From: Bdellovibrio sp. ZAP7
Lineage (GTDB): Bacteria; Bdellovibrionota; UBA1018; CAIMNF01
Reading direction: 5' to 3'
DNA: 64,000 nucleotides
NCBI GenBank assembly: GCA_945874535.1
Contig: CAMCGZ010000009.1
Span: forward strand, 1-64,000
The translations under genes were made by a program, and so were the position numbers. Under the pieces are notes generated by a model. That model was given only the letters and a program-made list of their open reading frames with translations, ran no database searches and was not told where the DNA came from. Below, piece by piece: positions 16,381 through 25,244 of the stretch. Position 1 is the first letter of the stretch, and each line of letters opens with the position of its first letter.

Positions 16381-17955
16381 TTACTCTTTTTTAACCGGCA
16401 CGTCATCCACGATCACTCCCGCGACCAGGGGAAGCGCCACATGATTGAACTCCAGATTCCGGACCCAGGAATGCTGGAGAATCGAATATTCCTCGTCCAG
16501 GAGGGGCAACATCACAAATTCCTCGGTGAGGTAATGCTTCTGGGCTTGCTCGTATGCCCGGAGTGCATCTTTCGGACGTTGCGCCTGCATCCCTTCCTCG
16601 ACCCACTGTTGGAAGTAGGGGCTTTCAAACTTGAGCCGGCTGTTCGAGGCCGTTTTACCGTAGGGCCTCAGAAAGTCCTCCGGAGTGGGAACTTTCGCAC
16701 TCCAGCCCACCAAGATGATGTCGTAGTCGAAAATATTGGCAAAAAGATTGAACTCACGTTCATGGAGAGCGGCCAAGTCAACGTTGATCCCGAGACCTTT
16801 CTGAAGTTGCTCTTGAACCTCCTTTCCGACTGAAACATTGGCCGGGTCGATCCGGGTGAGGATGCGCAGCTTGAAAGAGGATCCGAAAACGAGACCTGAG
16901 TCTTTGAGCGACTTTCTGGCCTGTATGAGATTGAATTCGGGAGCAAGTGGTTTCCCGGAACCGGGAAGAGGATGTGGAATAAGCCCGTTTGAAACGCGTC
17001 CGGGAAAACTGGCGGCCTCGCGGACCCTCGAACGATCGATCGCCCGGAACACAGCCCTCCTGAAGTGGCGGTTGCTCATCGGGAACTTGAGCGCATTTGA
17101 AACCAGAACATGATTGCGGTAAATCCTGGGGTGCTTGAGATCGGTTTTACCCCGATAGAGCTTCACCTGGTCGGCTTTGGGATTGGGCAGAAAAGCATAG
17201 TACCCGTTCCGGTATTTCTCCAGAATCGCCGCGGCATCCTGTTCGAAGTGGACCTCTACCGTTTCGAGGTTAGACAATCCCCTCGGATAATGAGGATTCC
17301 GCTTCAGGCTCAACTTTTTCCCGGGCTCGAGACTGTCCGCCACAAAGGGACCATTGGAGGGTAGAATCCCTGCACGCCACAGGTTCCCGCCGTACTTCTC
17401 AATCATGTCCTTCCTGACCGGATAAAATGGCCAAAAAGTGGTCAGCGACTCCCAATTCGCCACGGGTCTCCTGAACTCGATCTCGAGCAGGTGATCCCCC
17501 GGGGCGCGAATCCCGACCTTGGTTGCCTCGGATATTTTCTTCTTCCGGAAATCCTCGGCATGAACAATATCAAAAAAATAGTAGTTGTAGAGCGAGGTTC
17601 CAAAGGGAGAAATCACCCGGAGCCAGGACTCGACAAAATCCTGCGCATAAACCGGTCTTCCATCGGACCATTTGGCGTCTTTACGGATGTGAAACACATA
17701 CTTCTTCAGGTCTTTTGATTTGACCACCGACTCGGCCATCGCAGGAACCAGTTTTCCCGAAGGGTACTCGTACCGGAAAAGCCCTTCGGCGATCAGGTGA
17801 ATGATCGGCGCCTCTGTGGTGGTGACGGTTCCGGTCCAATCCAATGTCGCGGGAGCATCCGTCACCGGAAAGCTCAAGGTGGCCGCATCCGCAACGAAGG
17901 GAGTCAGGAGCAGGCAAAGAAGTTTGAATGCCGGCTTAACACAACTCCAGCGCAA
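16381..17955 (-). CDS. ABC-type family 5 substrate-binding protein (OppA/DppA-like), no transporter nearby
   Basis: 524 residues from TTG 17955. This start is preferred over GTG 17976 because GGGGAGG lies 9 bases before it and it places a normal signal peptide ([18 protein letters not shown]) at the N-terminus. The family 5 extracellular binding fold is clear: PATLDW near the mature start, [34 protein letters not shown] and a C-terminal lobe. Usual ligands are oligopeptides or similar. No permease or ATPase gene accompanies it; instead it sits between thiolase and CoA-transferase genes, overlapping the thiolase by 20 bases. Ligand and partner are unknown. Confidence 0.85.
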   Translation of the reverse strand: MRWSCVKPAFKLLCLLLTPFVADAATLSFPVTDAPATLDWTGTVTTTEAPIIHLIAEGLFRYEYPSGKLVPAMAESVVKSKDLKKYVFHIRKDAKWSDGRPVYAQDFVESWLRVISPFGTSLYNYYFFDIVHAEDFRKKKISEATKVGIRAPGDHLLEIEFRRPVANWESLTTFWPFYPVRKDMIEKYGGNLWRAGILPSNGPFVADSLEPGKKLSLKRNPHYPRGLSNLETVEVHFEQDAAAILEKYRNGYYAFLPNPKADQVKLYRGKTDLKHPRIYRNHVLVSNALKFPMSNRHFRRAVFRAIDRSRVREAASFPGRVSNGLIPHPLPGSGKPLAPEFNLIQARKSLKDSGLVFGSSFKLRILTRIDPANVSVGKEVQEQLQKGLGINVDLAALHEREFNLFANIFDYDIILVGWSAKVPTPEDFLRPYGKTASNSRLKFESPYFQQWVEEGMQAQRPKDALRAYEQAQKHYLTEEFVMLPLLDEEYSILQHSWVRNLEFNHVALPLVAGVIVDDVPVKKE

Positions 17956-19117
17956 TCGCTGTCGCCTCCCCGCCACCGATACAGATTCCCGCCAGGCCCC
18001 TACGGAGCCCTTGTTCCTTGAGTGACGAAATCAGGGTGATCAATATCCTGGCACCCGAAGCACCGATCGGGTGTCCCAGACTGATCGCACCGCCCCGCAC
18101 ATTCAATTTCTGATTCGGGATCGAAAGCTCTTTCTCAGCTGCCATCGCGACCACGGCGAACGCTTCGTTCACCTCGAACAGATCCACATCACCGACATTC
18201 CATCCGGCCTTTTTCAGTGCGGCCTTCATGGCACCTGCCGGTGCGGTGGTGAACCATTCAGGGGCCTGGGCATGGGTGGCCATCGAGACGATCCTGGCAA
18301 TCGGACGAATGCCGGTCTTCTGAGCCCGCTCGGCCTGCATCAGTACGAGCGCTGCGGCCCCGTCGTTGAGACTCGAAGCATTCGCGGCGGTGACTGTCCC
18401 GGATTTGTCGAAGGCAGGCTTCAGCGTCGGAATTTTCTCGAATTTCACTTTGCCTGGAGCTTCATCATGCTCGAATAACACGGCCTCACCTTTCGGACCC
18501 TTGAGAGTCATCGGAGCAATCTCATCCGAAAAAGCTCCGCGGGACTGTGCCGCTTGCGCCCGCTGATAGCTCGCAATCGCATAAGCGTCCTGGGCTTCCC
18601 GGCTGAAAGCGAACTCCTTGGCGCAGATTTCTCCGCAGTTCCCCATGTGTTGGTTGTGGTAGGGATCCCAAAGCCCGTCGTGAATCATAGAATCGAGCAC
18701 CTGGGAGTGACCCATCCTGAAGCCACCCCGTGCTTGAGGAAGCAGATAGGGGGCATTCGACATGCTTTCCTGCCCTCCGGCAACGACCACTTCGCTTTCA
18801 CCAGTCATCAAGGATTGGGCTCCGAGCATCACGGCCTTCATGCCGCTTCCGCAAACTTTATTGATCGTCAAGGCAGGAACGGACACCGGGAGGCCCGCAG
18901 CGATCAATGCCTGCCGGGCCGGCGCTTGACCGACTCCAGCAGTCAGAACATTCCCCATGATCACTTCGGACACTTGAGCGGGCTCGACTCCCGAGCGCTC
19001 GAGCGCTGCCCGGATGACATGCGCTCCGAGCGCCGGCGCGGTCAACGAAGCAAGAGCTCCCTGAAAAGAGGCGATGGGAGTACGGGCATAACCAGTAATG
19101 ACGATATTGGAATTCAT
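17936..19117 (-). CDS. Acetyl-CoA C-acetyltransferase (thiolase)
   Basis: 393 residues, the standard thiolase II length. Nucleophile Cys89 (KVCGSGMK), the His motif GHPIGASGARI and the C-terminal base Cys in GICIGGGEA are all present. It makes or cleaves acetoacetyl-CoA. It heads an operon with a binding protein and both CoA-transferase subunits, so the likely direction is acetoacetyl-CoA to two acetyl-CoA. ATG 19117 follows a leaderless-type promoter whose -35 box is shared with the divergent HtrA gene. Confidence 0.93.
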   Translation of the reverse strand: MNSNIVITGYARTPIASFQGALASLTAPALGAHVIRAALERSGVEPAQVSEVIMGNVLTAGVGQAPARQALIAAGLPVSVPALTINKVCGSGMKAVMLGAQSLMTGESEVVVAGGQESMSNAPYLLPQARGGFRMGHSQVLDSMIHDGLWDPYHNQHMGNCGEICAKEFAFSREAQDAYAIASYQRAQAAQSRGAFSDEIAPMTLKGPKGEAVLFEHDEAPGKVKFEKIPTLKPAFDKSGTVTAANASSLNDGAAALVLMQAERAQKTGIRPIARIVSMATHAQAPEWFTTAPAGAMKAALKKAGWNVGDVDLFEVNEAFAVVAMAAEKELSIPNQKLNVRGGAISLGHPIGASGARILITLISSLKEQGLRRGLAGICIGGGEATAIALELC

Positions 19118-19152
19118 GCCCCCACTCTAGCCAAAGCCCTTCACCCTTGCAA
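19118..19152 (-). promoter_or_regulatory. Promoter of the thiolase operon, leaderless type
   Basis: Minus strand: TTGCAA (19152-19147), 17-base spacer, TAGAGT (19129-19124), then 6 bases to ATG 19117. TTGCAA is its own reverse complement and also serves as the -35 box of the plus-strand promoter. Confidence 0.6.
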
Positions 19153-19182
19153 TGTCATGGGCTTCGGATTATTCCGAAATCC
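19147..19182 (+). promoter_or_regulatory. Promoter of the HtrA-like gene, leaderless type
   Basis: TTGCAA (19147-19152), 17-base spacer, TATTCC (19170-19175), then 7 bases to ATG 19183. It shares the palindromic -35 hexamer with the divergent thiolase promoter. There is no ribosome binding site before ATG 19183, which fits a leaderless mRNA. Confidence 0.5.
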
Positions 19183-20277
19183 ATGCGAATTTCATTCGGT
19201 ATTTTACTCGCTGCACTACTCCCGTTCCCGGCTTCTGCCGGTCCTTTCAATCCGGAGCATCTACCGGACCTCGTCGACCGGATGGCGCCTTCCACCGTTC
19301 ACATCTCCACCCGGATCGACCAACGCCGGCAATTCAAAGCAGCTGGATGGGGTGACTTCCTCCAGCATTTCGGGATCCCCGAAGATCAGCAAACCGGCTC
19401 TCTCGGAACCGGCTTCCTGATCGACATCGAGGGCCATCTATTGACCAACTATCACGTCATCGAACAGGCGGCAGAAAGCGTCGCAGTCGACATCGTGGTG
19501 ACCCTGAAAGACAAACGGCAGTTCGGTGCAAAGATCGTCGGAAAAGATCCGAAAACCGACATCGCGTTGCTCCAACTCCGGGATAAGAGCGGAAAGCCCC
19601 CGTCGATGATGATTCCCGCACGAATCGGCGATTCGGACAAAGTCCGGATCGGGGAGCCTGTGATTGCGATCGGGAATCCTTTCGGTCTGGATTACTCGGT
19701 TTCGGCGGGGATCATTTCGTCCAAAAACCGCAATATCGGCCAGGGGCCCTTCGACAACTACCTGCAGACCGATGCCGCGATCAACCCGGGAAACAGCGGG
19801 GGACCGCTGTTCAACACCAAGGGTGAGGTGATCGGGATCAATTCGGCGATCTTCTCGAGATCGGGGCAATTCGGCGGAATCGGGTTCGCCATTCCGATCA
19901 ATGATGCCAAAACGGTGCTCGAAAGCCTGAAGAAGTATGGCAGAGTCAGACGCCCCTGGCTCGGGGTGATCACCCGACAGGTGACCCCCACCCTCGCCTA
20001 CATGTACAGTCTTCCGGTCGATCACGGAATCGTGATCCTGAACCTGGTGGACTCGGCCCCGGCCGATTCGAGCGGTCTGCGTATCGGAGACATCCTCGTC
20101 GAGATCAACGGCAAGAAAATCAAAGAAGGGATAGAACTCGAGCGGGAACTTGGAACGATCAAGCCCGAGGACACGGTCCAATTCACTATACAACGGGGCG
20201 CCCGTAGGCTAAAAACAGGCGTCAAACTGGAGGAATTCCCTCCTCAATTGAACCGGGTACGTGAAGGAGTCATTTGA
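19183..20277 (+). CDS. HtrA/DegQ-like periplasmic serine protease with one PDZ domain
   Basis: 364 residues from ATG 19183, which begins a good signal peptide (ISFGILLAALLPFPASA). Trypsin-like catalytic triad: His91 (TNYHVI), Asp126 (KTDIALL), Ser205 (NPGNSGGPL). A single PDZ domain occupies about residues 255-345, as in DegS, whereas DegP and DegQ have two; but this protein has a cleavable signal rather than a retained anchor as far as can be judged. Likely role is quality control of envelope proteins. The next gene starts 3 bases after its stop. Confidence 0.9.
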   Translation: MRISFGILLAALLPFPASAGPFNPEHLPDLVDRMAPSTVHISTRIDQRRQFKAAGWGDFLQHFGIPEDQQTGSLGTGFLIDIEGHLLTNYHVIEQAAESVAVDIVVTLKDKRQFGAKIVGKDPKTDIALLQLRDKSGKPPSMMIPARIGDSDKVRIGEPVIAIGNPFGLDYSVSAGIISSKNRNIGQGPFDNYLQTDAAINPGNSGGPLFNTKGEVIGINSAIFSRSGQFGGIGFAIPINDAKTVLESLKKYGRVRRPWLGVITRQVTPTLAYMYSLPVDHGIVILNLVDSAPADSSGLRIGDILVEINGKKIKEGIELERELGTIKPEDTVQFTIQRGARRLKTGVKLEEFPPQLNRVREGVI

Positions 20278-20280
20278 TCC

Positions 20281-20958
20281 ATGACGATGAAATGGGAACG
20301 CAGGAAAAAAAATCTGGTCACCACCCCCGAAGGGACGACGGGTCCGCTTCCAGTGGATTTTGTCCGTCTCGTCGAGGAAACCCTCACCCAGGGTCTTGAG
20401 GACGGGCTGATCGCCATCCGTGAGATCCATCCCGAATCCGGGTTCCATGCGGGCGGGGCCATTTACGAAAATGAGATCCTCCTTGCCATCACTCTCACGC
20501 AGGGGCCGACCCAAATTTCTGCGACCACCGTTTTCGGCAGCGCCGACTATGATCCGAATACAGAGAAACCAGCACTCATGGAAATCCTGTCAGCCTGTTT
20601 AGACGCGACAGGATCCGTATTCCAGCACTACCTCGACCCGGCATTCCCGGAGCGGATCGCCCAAATCGCGGACCAATCCCTGGGCGCCCTGGAAGAAGCT
20701 CCCTTTCAATGGAGTCCTCTCAAGTCCGAAAACCATCCTAAAATCGAAGTCCACGTCAAAATCGACAAGTCGAATCCCGTCCTGGACGCACTGACCGAGG
20801 ATTGGCTGAAAAAGAATGACCCGAATTACCGGGAAGAATCAGGGAAAAACCCGGATCAGACGGAAAAAGAAGCCGAAGACTTCCTCGGAGAACGACTGGA
20901 TGCCATTCAAGGCCGTAAAGGCGGAAAAGGCGGCAACACGCCACCGGGACTCCACTGA
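20281..20958 (+). CDS. Conserved-looking hypothetical protein downstream of the protease
   Basis: 225 residues, no signal peptide or membrane segment. The N-terminal 150 residues look like a folded alpha/beta domain (AIYENEILLAITLTQG, FGSADYD), followed by a charged, low-complexity tail ending in Gly/Lys-rich sequence. It starts 3 bases after the HtrA-like gene, so the two are probably co-transcribed and translationally linked, although the predicted locations differ (cytoplasm versus periplasm). I do not recognise a family. It converges on the H1-like gene with 13 bases between. Confidence 0.65.
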   Translation: MTMKWERRKKNLVTTPEGTTGPLPVDFVRLVEETLTQGLEDGLIAIREIHPESGFHAGGAIYENEILLAITLTQGPTQISATTVFGSADYDPNTEKPALMEILSACLDATGSVFQHYLDPAFPERIAQIADQSLGALEEAPFQWSPLKSENHPKIEVHVKIDKSNPVLDALTEDWLKKNDPNYREESGKNPDQTEKEAEDFLGERLDAIQGRKGGKGGNTPPGLH

Positions 20959-20971
20959 AGGAGATTTCCGA

Positions 20972-21781
20972 TCAGAATTCAGAATCGTCGAAACTGTCGT
21001 CTTCCTTGCGGATACTTCCGATCAGTGAATCGATCGAATCGCTGTCGTAATCCAGATCGTCCATCGACTCATCGAGCTCGAGATCGTGGATCACTTTATT
21101 GAAATTCACTTCAGAAGAAAGGTCCTGACGGATCACATCGATGTACTTGTCCGGGTACTTGCTCACCAATTCCTCGATGTACTGGTTCAGCTTTCCCTCT
21201 TTCAGGATCATTTCCTTACGTTTGATCTTCTTCCAGTTCTTGATGTAGTCGAGGCGACAATAGCCTTTTGTAGTCGCCGCATTCTCGCACCCGGTCTCGC
21301 GGCACATCTTCTCGTTGTGGACATGAAGGACCGCCTTCGGTCCTTTAGCGCCCTTGGCACCCTTGGCACCCTTGCCCGCCTTCACCACCGGAGCCACCGC
21401 CGGAAGCGCAAGAGTTCCCTGCGCATCGCCCTTGGCTTTCTTCCCTGGAGGGGTGGGTTGAGCCTTGGCCCCAGCCGTTTTCACGGGAGCGGGTTTGGCC
21501 ACCGGTGCAACCTTGGCAGGAGCAGGCAATTTGGACTTCTTGCCTTTGGTTTCGACTTTAGCGGGAACCTTCTTGGCAGGGGCGGCTGCCTTGACCGCCG
21601 GCTTCACTGCCTTCAAGGGCTTCGGGGCGGGTTTGGTCTGGGCCTTCTTGGCCGGCTTGGCTGACATGGCGCGGGCCAAGCCCTGGGCAAGCTGCTTCAC
21701 CTGCTTGAGGACCTTGGACGGACCCTTGACCTTGCTTTTGATTTTGTTCGGTTTTTTTGAAACAGGGGAGCCTTTTTTCAT
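20972..21781 (-). CDS. Histone H1-like Lys/Ala/Pro-rich protein with Cys motif and acidic tail
   Basis: 269 residues in three parts. Residues 1-150 are a disordered Lys/Ala/Pro repeat region like bacterial histone H1 homologues, with PAK/KAP and AKGAKG repeats. Residues about 155-195 hold a compact motif C-x4-C-x8-C (CRETGC...YCR) followed by basic IKNWKKIKRKE, possibly a small metal-binding or nucleic-acid-binding unit. The last 50 residues are strongly acidic (Asp/Glu/Ser). Nucleoid or RNA binding is likely from charge; the combination with a Cys module and acidic tail is unusual. No partner gene is evident: it is convergent with 20281 and divergent from rpmF. Confidence 0.7.
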   Translation of the reverse strand: MKKGSPVSKKPNKIKSKVKGPSKVLKQVKQLAQGLARAMSAKPAKKAQTKPAPKPLKAVKPAVKAAAPAKKVPAKVETKGKKSKLPAPAKVAPVAKPAPVKTAGAKAQPTPPGKKAKGDAQGTLALPAVAPVVKAGKGAKGAKGAKGPKAVLHVHNEKMCRETGCENAATTKGYCRLDYIKNWKKIKRKEMILKEGKLNQYIEELVSKYPDKYIDVIRQDLSSEVNFNKVIHDLELDESMDDLDYDSDSIDSLIGSIRKEDDSFDDSEF

Positions 21782-21841
21782 TCGGATGGTTTCCTGACTC
21801 TACAGGGGTGCCCCAAAGCTACTGGAGCGTCAAGCTTTTTC

Positions 21842-21870
21842 TTGACAAATTCCGGCAGTTAGAGGAACTT
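21842..21870 (+). promoter_or_regulatory. Possible promoter of rpmF
   Basis: A perfect TTGACA (21842-21847) lies 62 bases before rpmF, but the hexamer 17 bases on (GAACTT) is a poor -10. The -35 also forms one arm of a small inverted repeat (GTCAAG, loop, CTTGAC; 21829-21846). Only the -35 is convincing. Confidence 0.3.
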
Positions 21871-21909
21871 CAGGTTTCTAAAAATTTCAATCGAAAGGGT
21901 ACAAGGACC

Positions 21910-22116
21910 ATGGCAGTTCCTAAGAAGAAAAGTTCTCGCAGCCGTCGCAACATGCGCCGCTATTCCGCAGCTTACAAACTGGATCCGATCTCCGAATCCA
22001 CTTGTGAGTTCACTCACACTCCAGTGCGCTCGCACACCGTCTCGATCAAGGCGATCAAAGACGGCTTGTTCGTAGCCAAGAAAAAGACTTCTAAGTCCGC
22101 TTCTGCCCAGGCCTGA
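21910..22116 (+). CDS. rpmF: 50S ribosomal protein L32
   Basis: 68 residues starting MAVPKKKSSRSRRNMRR, the invariant L32 N-terminus. The C-terminal half has one Cys only, so this is a zinc-free form. It is slightly longer than usual, with a Ser/Ala/Lys-rich tail. In many bacteria rpmF leads into plsX-fabH-fabD; here fabD follows after only 101 bases with a terminator between and plsX and fabH are missing. Confidence 0.95.
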   Translation: MAVPKKKSSRSRRNMRRYSAAYKLDPISESTCEFTHTPVRSHTVSIKAIKDGLFVAKKKTSKSASAQA

Positions 22117-22162
22117 AGGCCGGGACTCTCCAGGGTCCTACATCGGCATGAATTCGAGAGAG

Positions 22163-22204
22163 ACTCCCGGCGGATGAATTCCACCGGGGGTTTTTCCTTT
22201 TTTG
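22163..22204 (+). terminator. Rho-independent terminator between rpmF and fabD
   Basis: An 11-base-pair stem with one mismatch (22163-22173 pairing with 22181-22191) around a 7-base loop is followed by a T-rich run to about 22203. It should end rpmF transcripts or act as an attenuator for fabD, whose GGAGG lies just after it. Confidence 0.8.
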
Positions 22205-22217
22205 GAGGCACATCCAG

Positions 22218-23219
22218 GTGATCGCAGGTTTCTTTCCGGGGCAAGGTTCGCAAAGCGTGGGCATGGGACGCGAGTTCTATGATGAGTTCACTGTCTTCCG
22301 TCAGACGATCGAGGAGGCATCCGACACTCTCGGCATCAATCTGAAGACTCTCCTGTTCGAAGGCCCCGATACCGAGCTCACCTTGACCGAGAATGCACAA
22401 CCCGCGATTCTCGCAGTTTCCACCGGATGTTTCCGCGTAGCCGAATCGTTGATGGGAATCCAGACCACGGTCCACCTGGGGCATTCACTCGGTGAATACT
22501 CCGCTCTGGTAGCGTCCGAGGCATTCCCTTATGCGGACGCGATCGCTTGGGTTCGGGCCAGGGGCCTTGCCATGCAAAAGGCCGTACCGGTGGGCCAAGG
22601 AACCATGGCAGCAGTGATCGGCGCAGAGGATGCGGATATCGAAACCTGGTGCCGTGAGGCGACAGAGGCCGCACGGGCTCTCCGGGCTCCCGGCTCACAT
22701 GAAGTAGGGTGCACCGTGGAGTGCGCCAATTACAATGCCCCCGGTCAGGTCGTGGTTTCAGGTTCCGTGGACGCTGTCGACTTGTTCGAAAAGTCAGTCG
22801 CCGCCAAGGGCATCCGCGGAGTGATGGTGAAGCGATTGTCAGTGAGCGCACCGTTTCACAGTTCTTTGATGGCACCCGCCCGGAACCGGATGAAAGAGGA
22901 GTTCCTGTCGGCCAAAGACCGGGGACTCCCGGACTCACTGAAAACGCCTTACATCCCGAATCGGACCGCCATTCGCACTTCCGAACCCGGCGTGGTTTTC
23001 CCTTTGCTCGAAGAACAGGTCGACCACTCGGTGCTGTGGAGCCAGAGTGTTTCACATCTATTGGACTCCGGCGTGAGCCGTGCGATTGAATTCGGCCCGG
23101 GAAAAGTCCTCCAGGGTCTCGCCAAGAGAATCGCCAAACAAAAGAACACCTCGTTTGAAACCCTTCCCGTTTTCGATCTGGAAACCTTGAAAGCGGCTGA
23201 AAAAGGAATCCGCTCATGA
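22218..23219 (+). CDS. fabD: Malonyl-CoA:ACP transacylase
   Basis: 333 residues from GTG 22218 (GGAGG upstream). GQGSQ near the N-terminus and the nucleophile Ser90 in GHSLGE define the family; His in the VSAPFHS segment completes the dyad. It loads malonyl groups onto AcpP for fatty acid elongation. Slightly longer than the usual 305-315 residues through small insertions. The stop overlaps the fabG start (ATGA). Confidence 0.95.
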   Translation: MIAGFFPGQGSQSVGMGREFYDEFTVFRQTIEEASDTLGINLKTLLFEGPDTELTLTENAQPAILAVSTGCFRVAESLMGIQTTVHLGHSLGEYSALVASEAFPYADAIAWVRARGLAMQKAVPVGQGTMAAVIGAEDADIETWCREATEAARALRAPGSHEVGCTVECANYNAPGQVVVSGSVDAVDLFEKSVAAKGIRGVMVKRLSVSAPFHSSLMAPARNRMKEEFLSAKDRGLPDSLKTPYIPNRTAIRTSEPGVVFPLLEEQVDHSVLWSQSVSHLLDSGVSRAIEFGPGKVLQGLAKRIAKQKNTSFETLPVFDLETLKAAEKGIRS

Positions 23220-23962
23220 ACCCATCTTTGCAAGGTCTTGCCCTGGTGACCGGAGGGTCGCGCGGGATCGGAGCGGCGATTTCAAAAAAACTCGGCTCCC
23301 TCGGTTATCACGTGGTGGTGAACTATGTGTCGAATGAGGCACGCGCCATCGAAGTGGTGAATGAGATCGTGAACCGGGGAGGTTCCGCTGAATCCCTGCG
23401 ATTCGATGTATCGAAGGAAGAGGAAATCCACACGGCATTCCAGAAGCTTGCAGAGTCACCCCACCCGCTCCGGGTACTGGTGAACAATGCGGGGATCTCG
23501 GAAGATTCTCTGATTCTCCGACTGAAAAAGGAAAGCCTCGATCGGACACTCGAGACGAATCTGTCGAGTGCGATTCTCTGTTCGAAAGAAGCGGCCCGTC
23601 TCATGATGAAACAACGGACGGGGTCGATCATCCAGATTTCCTCGGTGGTCGGGGAGATGGGGAATGCGGGCCAGGTGGCTTATGCCGCCGCAAAGGCCGG
23701 CATGATCGGGTTGACGAAGAGTCTGGCGAAGGAGCTCGCCTCACGTAACATCCGGGTGAATGCGGTGACCCCCGGATACATTGAAACCGAGATGACGGGC
23801 GCTTTGACCCCGGAGCAAAAAGAAGCGATCACCCGGAACATCCCACTGGGAACGCTGGGGCAGGCCACGGATGTGGCTGAAATGGTTGGATTTTTAGCCT
23901 CTGAGGGCGCCCGATACCTGACCGGTCAGGTGATCGGAGTGAACGGTGGCCTTTACATTTAG
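23216..23962 (+). CDS. fabG: 3-oxoacyl-ACP reductase
   Basis: 248 residues. Classical short-chain dehydrogenase: TGGSRGIG cofactor motif (residues 12-19), NNAG, Ser142/143, Tyr156 and Lys160 (YAAAK). It reduces beta-ketoacyl-ACP with NADPH. Coupled to fabD by a 4-base overlap and followed 59 bases later by acpP, the standard fatty acid synthesis order. Confidence 0.95.
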   Translation: MNPSLQGLALVTGGSRGIGAAISKKLGSLGYHVVVNYVSNEARAIEVVNEIVNRGGSAESLRFDVSKEEEIHTAFQKLAESPHPLRVLVNNAGISEDSLILRLKKESLDRTLETNLSSAILCSKEAARLMMKQRTGSIIQISSVVGEMGNAGQVAYAAAKAGMIGLTKSLAKELASRNIRVNAVTPGYIETEMTGALTPEQKEAITRNIPLGTLGQATDVAEMVGFLASEGARYLTGQVIGVNGGLYI

Positions 23963-23980
23963 GCCCTGCCGCATTAAAAC
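23952..23980 (+). promoter_or_regulatory. Internal promoter for acpP
   Basis: TTTACA (23952-23957), 17-base spacer, TAAAAC (23975-23980). It begins inside the last codons of fabG. The predicted mRNA has a leader of about 35 bases with AAAGGAG before ATG 24022, in contrast to the leaderless promoters elsewhere in the window. A separate promoter would fit the high demand for ACP. Confidence 0.5.
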
Positions 23981-24021
23981 ACCGGAATCGTTTTCAAGCG
24001 ATCATAAAGGAGAAGACAGAA

Positions 24022-24270
24022 ATGTCCACGAACACAGAAGACAGAGTCCGTACGATTATTTGCGACCAGCTGGCGGTTGAATCGGAAAAAGTGAAGCCTG
24101 CAGCATCCTTCATCGAAGACCTCGGTGCGGACAGCCTCGATATCGTCGAACTCGTGATGACCATGGAAGAAGAATTCGATATGGACATCCCCGATGAAGA
24201 AGCCGAGAAGATGAAGACCGTGGGGGATGTGATCAATTATATCAATGCGAAGGCCAGCGCTAACCACTGA
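24022..24270 (+). CDS. acpP: Acyl carrier protein
   Basis: 82 residues, acidic, with phosphopantetheine attachment Ser38 in LGADSLD. A strong AAAGGAG precedes the start. It carries growing acyl chains for FabD, FabG and FabF. The insertion sequence begins 2 bases after its stop codon and separates it from fabF. Confidence 0.97.
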   Translation: MSTNTEDRVRTIICDQLAVESEKVKPAASFIEDLGADSLDIVELVMTMEEEFDMDIPDEEAEKMKTVGDVINYINAKASANH

Positions 24271-24272
24271 CC

Positions 24273-24296
24273 AACTGCCCCCTTTCGCTGTTGATT
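24273..24296 (+). repeat. Left terminal inverted repeat of the IS
   Basis: Begins AACTGCCCCCTTTCGCTG; 21 of 24 bases match the reverse complement of 25245-25268. Differences are at positions 6, 19 and 20 of the repeat. Confidence 0.85.
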
Positions 24297-24345
24297 GATT
24301 TAAGTAAGAACAAGGTTCGGCCTGGTTTTTGTGGGAAATCTCCCC

Positions 24346-25239
24346 ATGAAACCAGGCTGCCCTAGTTTAAAGTGCCCCTCTCACAAAAACTCCGGTCTTA
24401 AAAACGGACTCGTGATCGCAAACGGAACATTCTACCGTGCTTGCGACAGTCGACGAGTCCGAAGATACATCTGCCGAACTTGTGGCCTCCATTTTTCCCA
24501 AAGCACAGGCACGGCAAGCTATCGTCAAAAAAAGAGGCGCATAGTTCAGCCTTTGTATCGGCTCATGGCATCAACCGTATCCCAGAGGCGGGCCGCTCAT
24601 CTGCTGGGCATCGACAAGAAAACCGTGGTTCGATACTTCAGGTTCATCGCTGCTGAATGTAAGAAACGGGAAAAAGAGCGTGTCTACCATTATAGATCCC
24701 GCCCTTTGAAAAACATCCAATTTGACGATCTCGAAACCCTCGAACACACCAAGCTGAAACCCTTGAGCGTAGCACTCGCAGTGGATCCAAACACCCGAAA
24801 GATCATCGGATTTCAGGTATCACGGATGCCGGCCAAGGGTTTGCTCGCTAAAAAGTCCGTCCACAAGTACGGAATACGTAAAGACGAGCGAAAACGAGGA
24901 TGGAATCGGTTGCTGAAAAATCTGCTCCCCCTAGTCGCAACAGATGCGGAGTTCCTCTCGGACCAAAACCCTCATTATCCGCAGGTACTGAAAAAACACT
25001 TCCCGTGGGCAAAACATGAAACCACACCCGGAGCACGGGGCGCTGTAACGGGTCAAGGGGAGCTCAAGAAGCTCGCCTTCGACCCTCTGTTCGCCCTCAA
25101 TCACACTTGTGCGATGATGAGAGCCAACATGAGTCGCCTACTCAGAAGAACCTGGTGTACGACCAAAAAGATTCAAGGGCTTGAGGATCACTTGGCCATT
25201 TATGTCGACTATCACAATCGGATTCTCACCCCGGGATGA
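24346..25239 (+). CDS. DDE-type transposase with N-terminal zinc ribbon
   Basis: 297 residues from ATG 24346; GTG 24331 in frame adds five. Layout: a Cys-rich zinc ribbon (CPSLKCPSH and ICRTCG), a helix-turn-helix (VSQRRAAHLLGIDKKTVVRYF), then a catalytic core with Asp in QFDDLETLEH, Asp in VATDAEFLSDQN and Glu in GQGELKKLAFDP. The C-terminus has an Asn/Arg-rich segment. This layout is IS1/IS1595-like; similar transposases occur in Bdellovibrio and gammaproteobacteria as I recall, but I cannot assign the IS family. The frame is intact, so the element may be active. Confidence 0.85.
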   Translation: MKPGCPSLKCPSHKNSGLKNGLVIANGTFYRACDSRRVRRYICRTCGLHFSQSTGTASYRQKKRRIVQPLYRLMASTVSQRRAAHLLGIDKKTVVRYFRFIAAECKKREKERVYHYRSRPLKNIQFDDLETLEHTKLKPLSVALAVDPNTRKIIGFQVSRMPAKGLLAKKSVHKYGIRKDERKRGWNRLLKNLLPLVATDAEFLSDQNPHYPQVLKKHFPWAKHETTPGARGAVTGQGELKKLAFDPLFALNHTCAMMRANMSRLLRRTWCTTKKIQGLEDHLAIYVDYHNRILTPG

Positions 25240-25244
25240 GGAGA

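Noticed and set aside
21341-21420. CRISPR-like or tandem DNA repeat in the H1-like gene
   Set aside because: The repetition comes from Lys/Ala/Gly-rich codons in the coding sequence; units are short and imperfect with no spacers.
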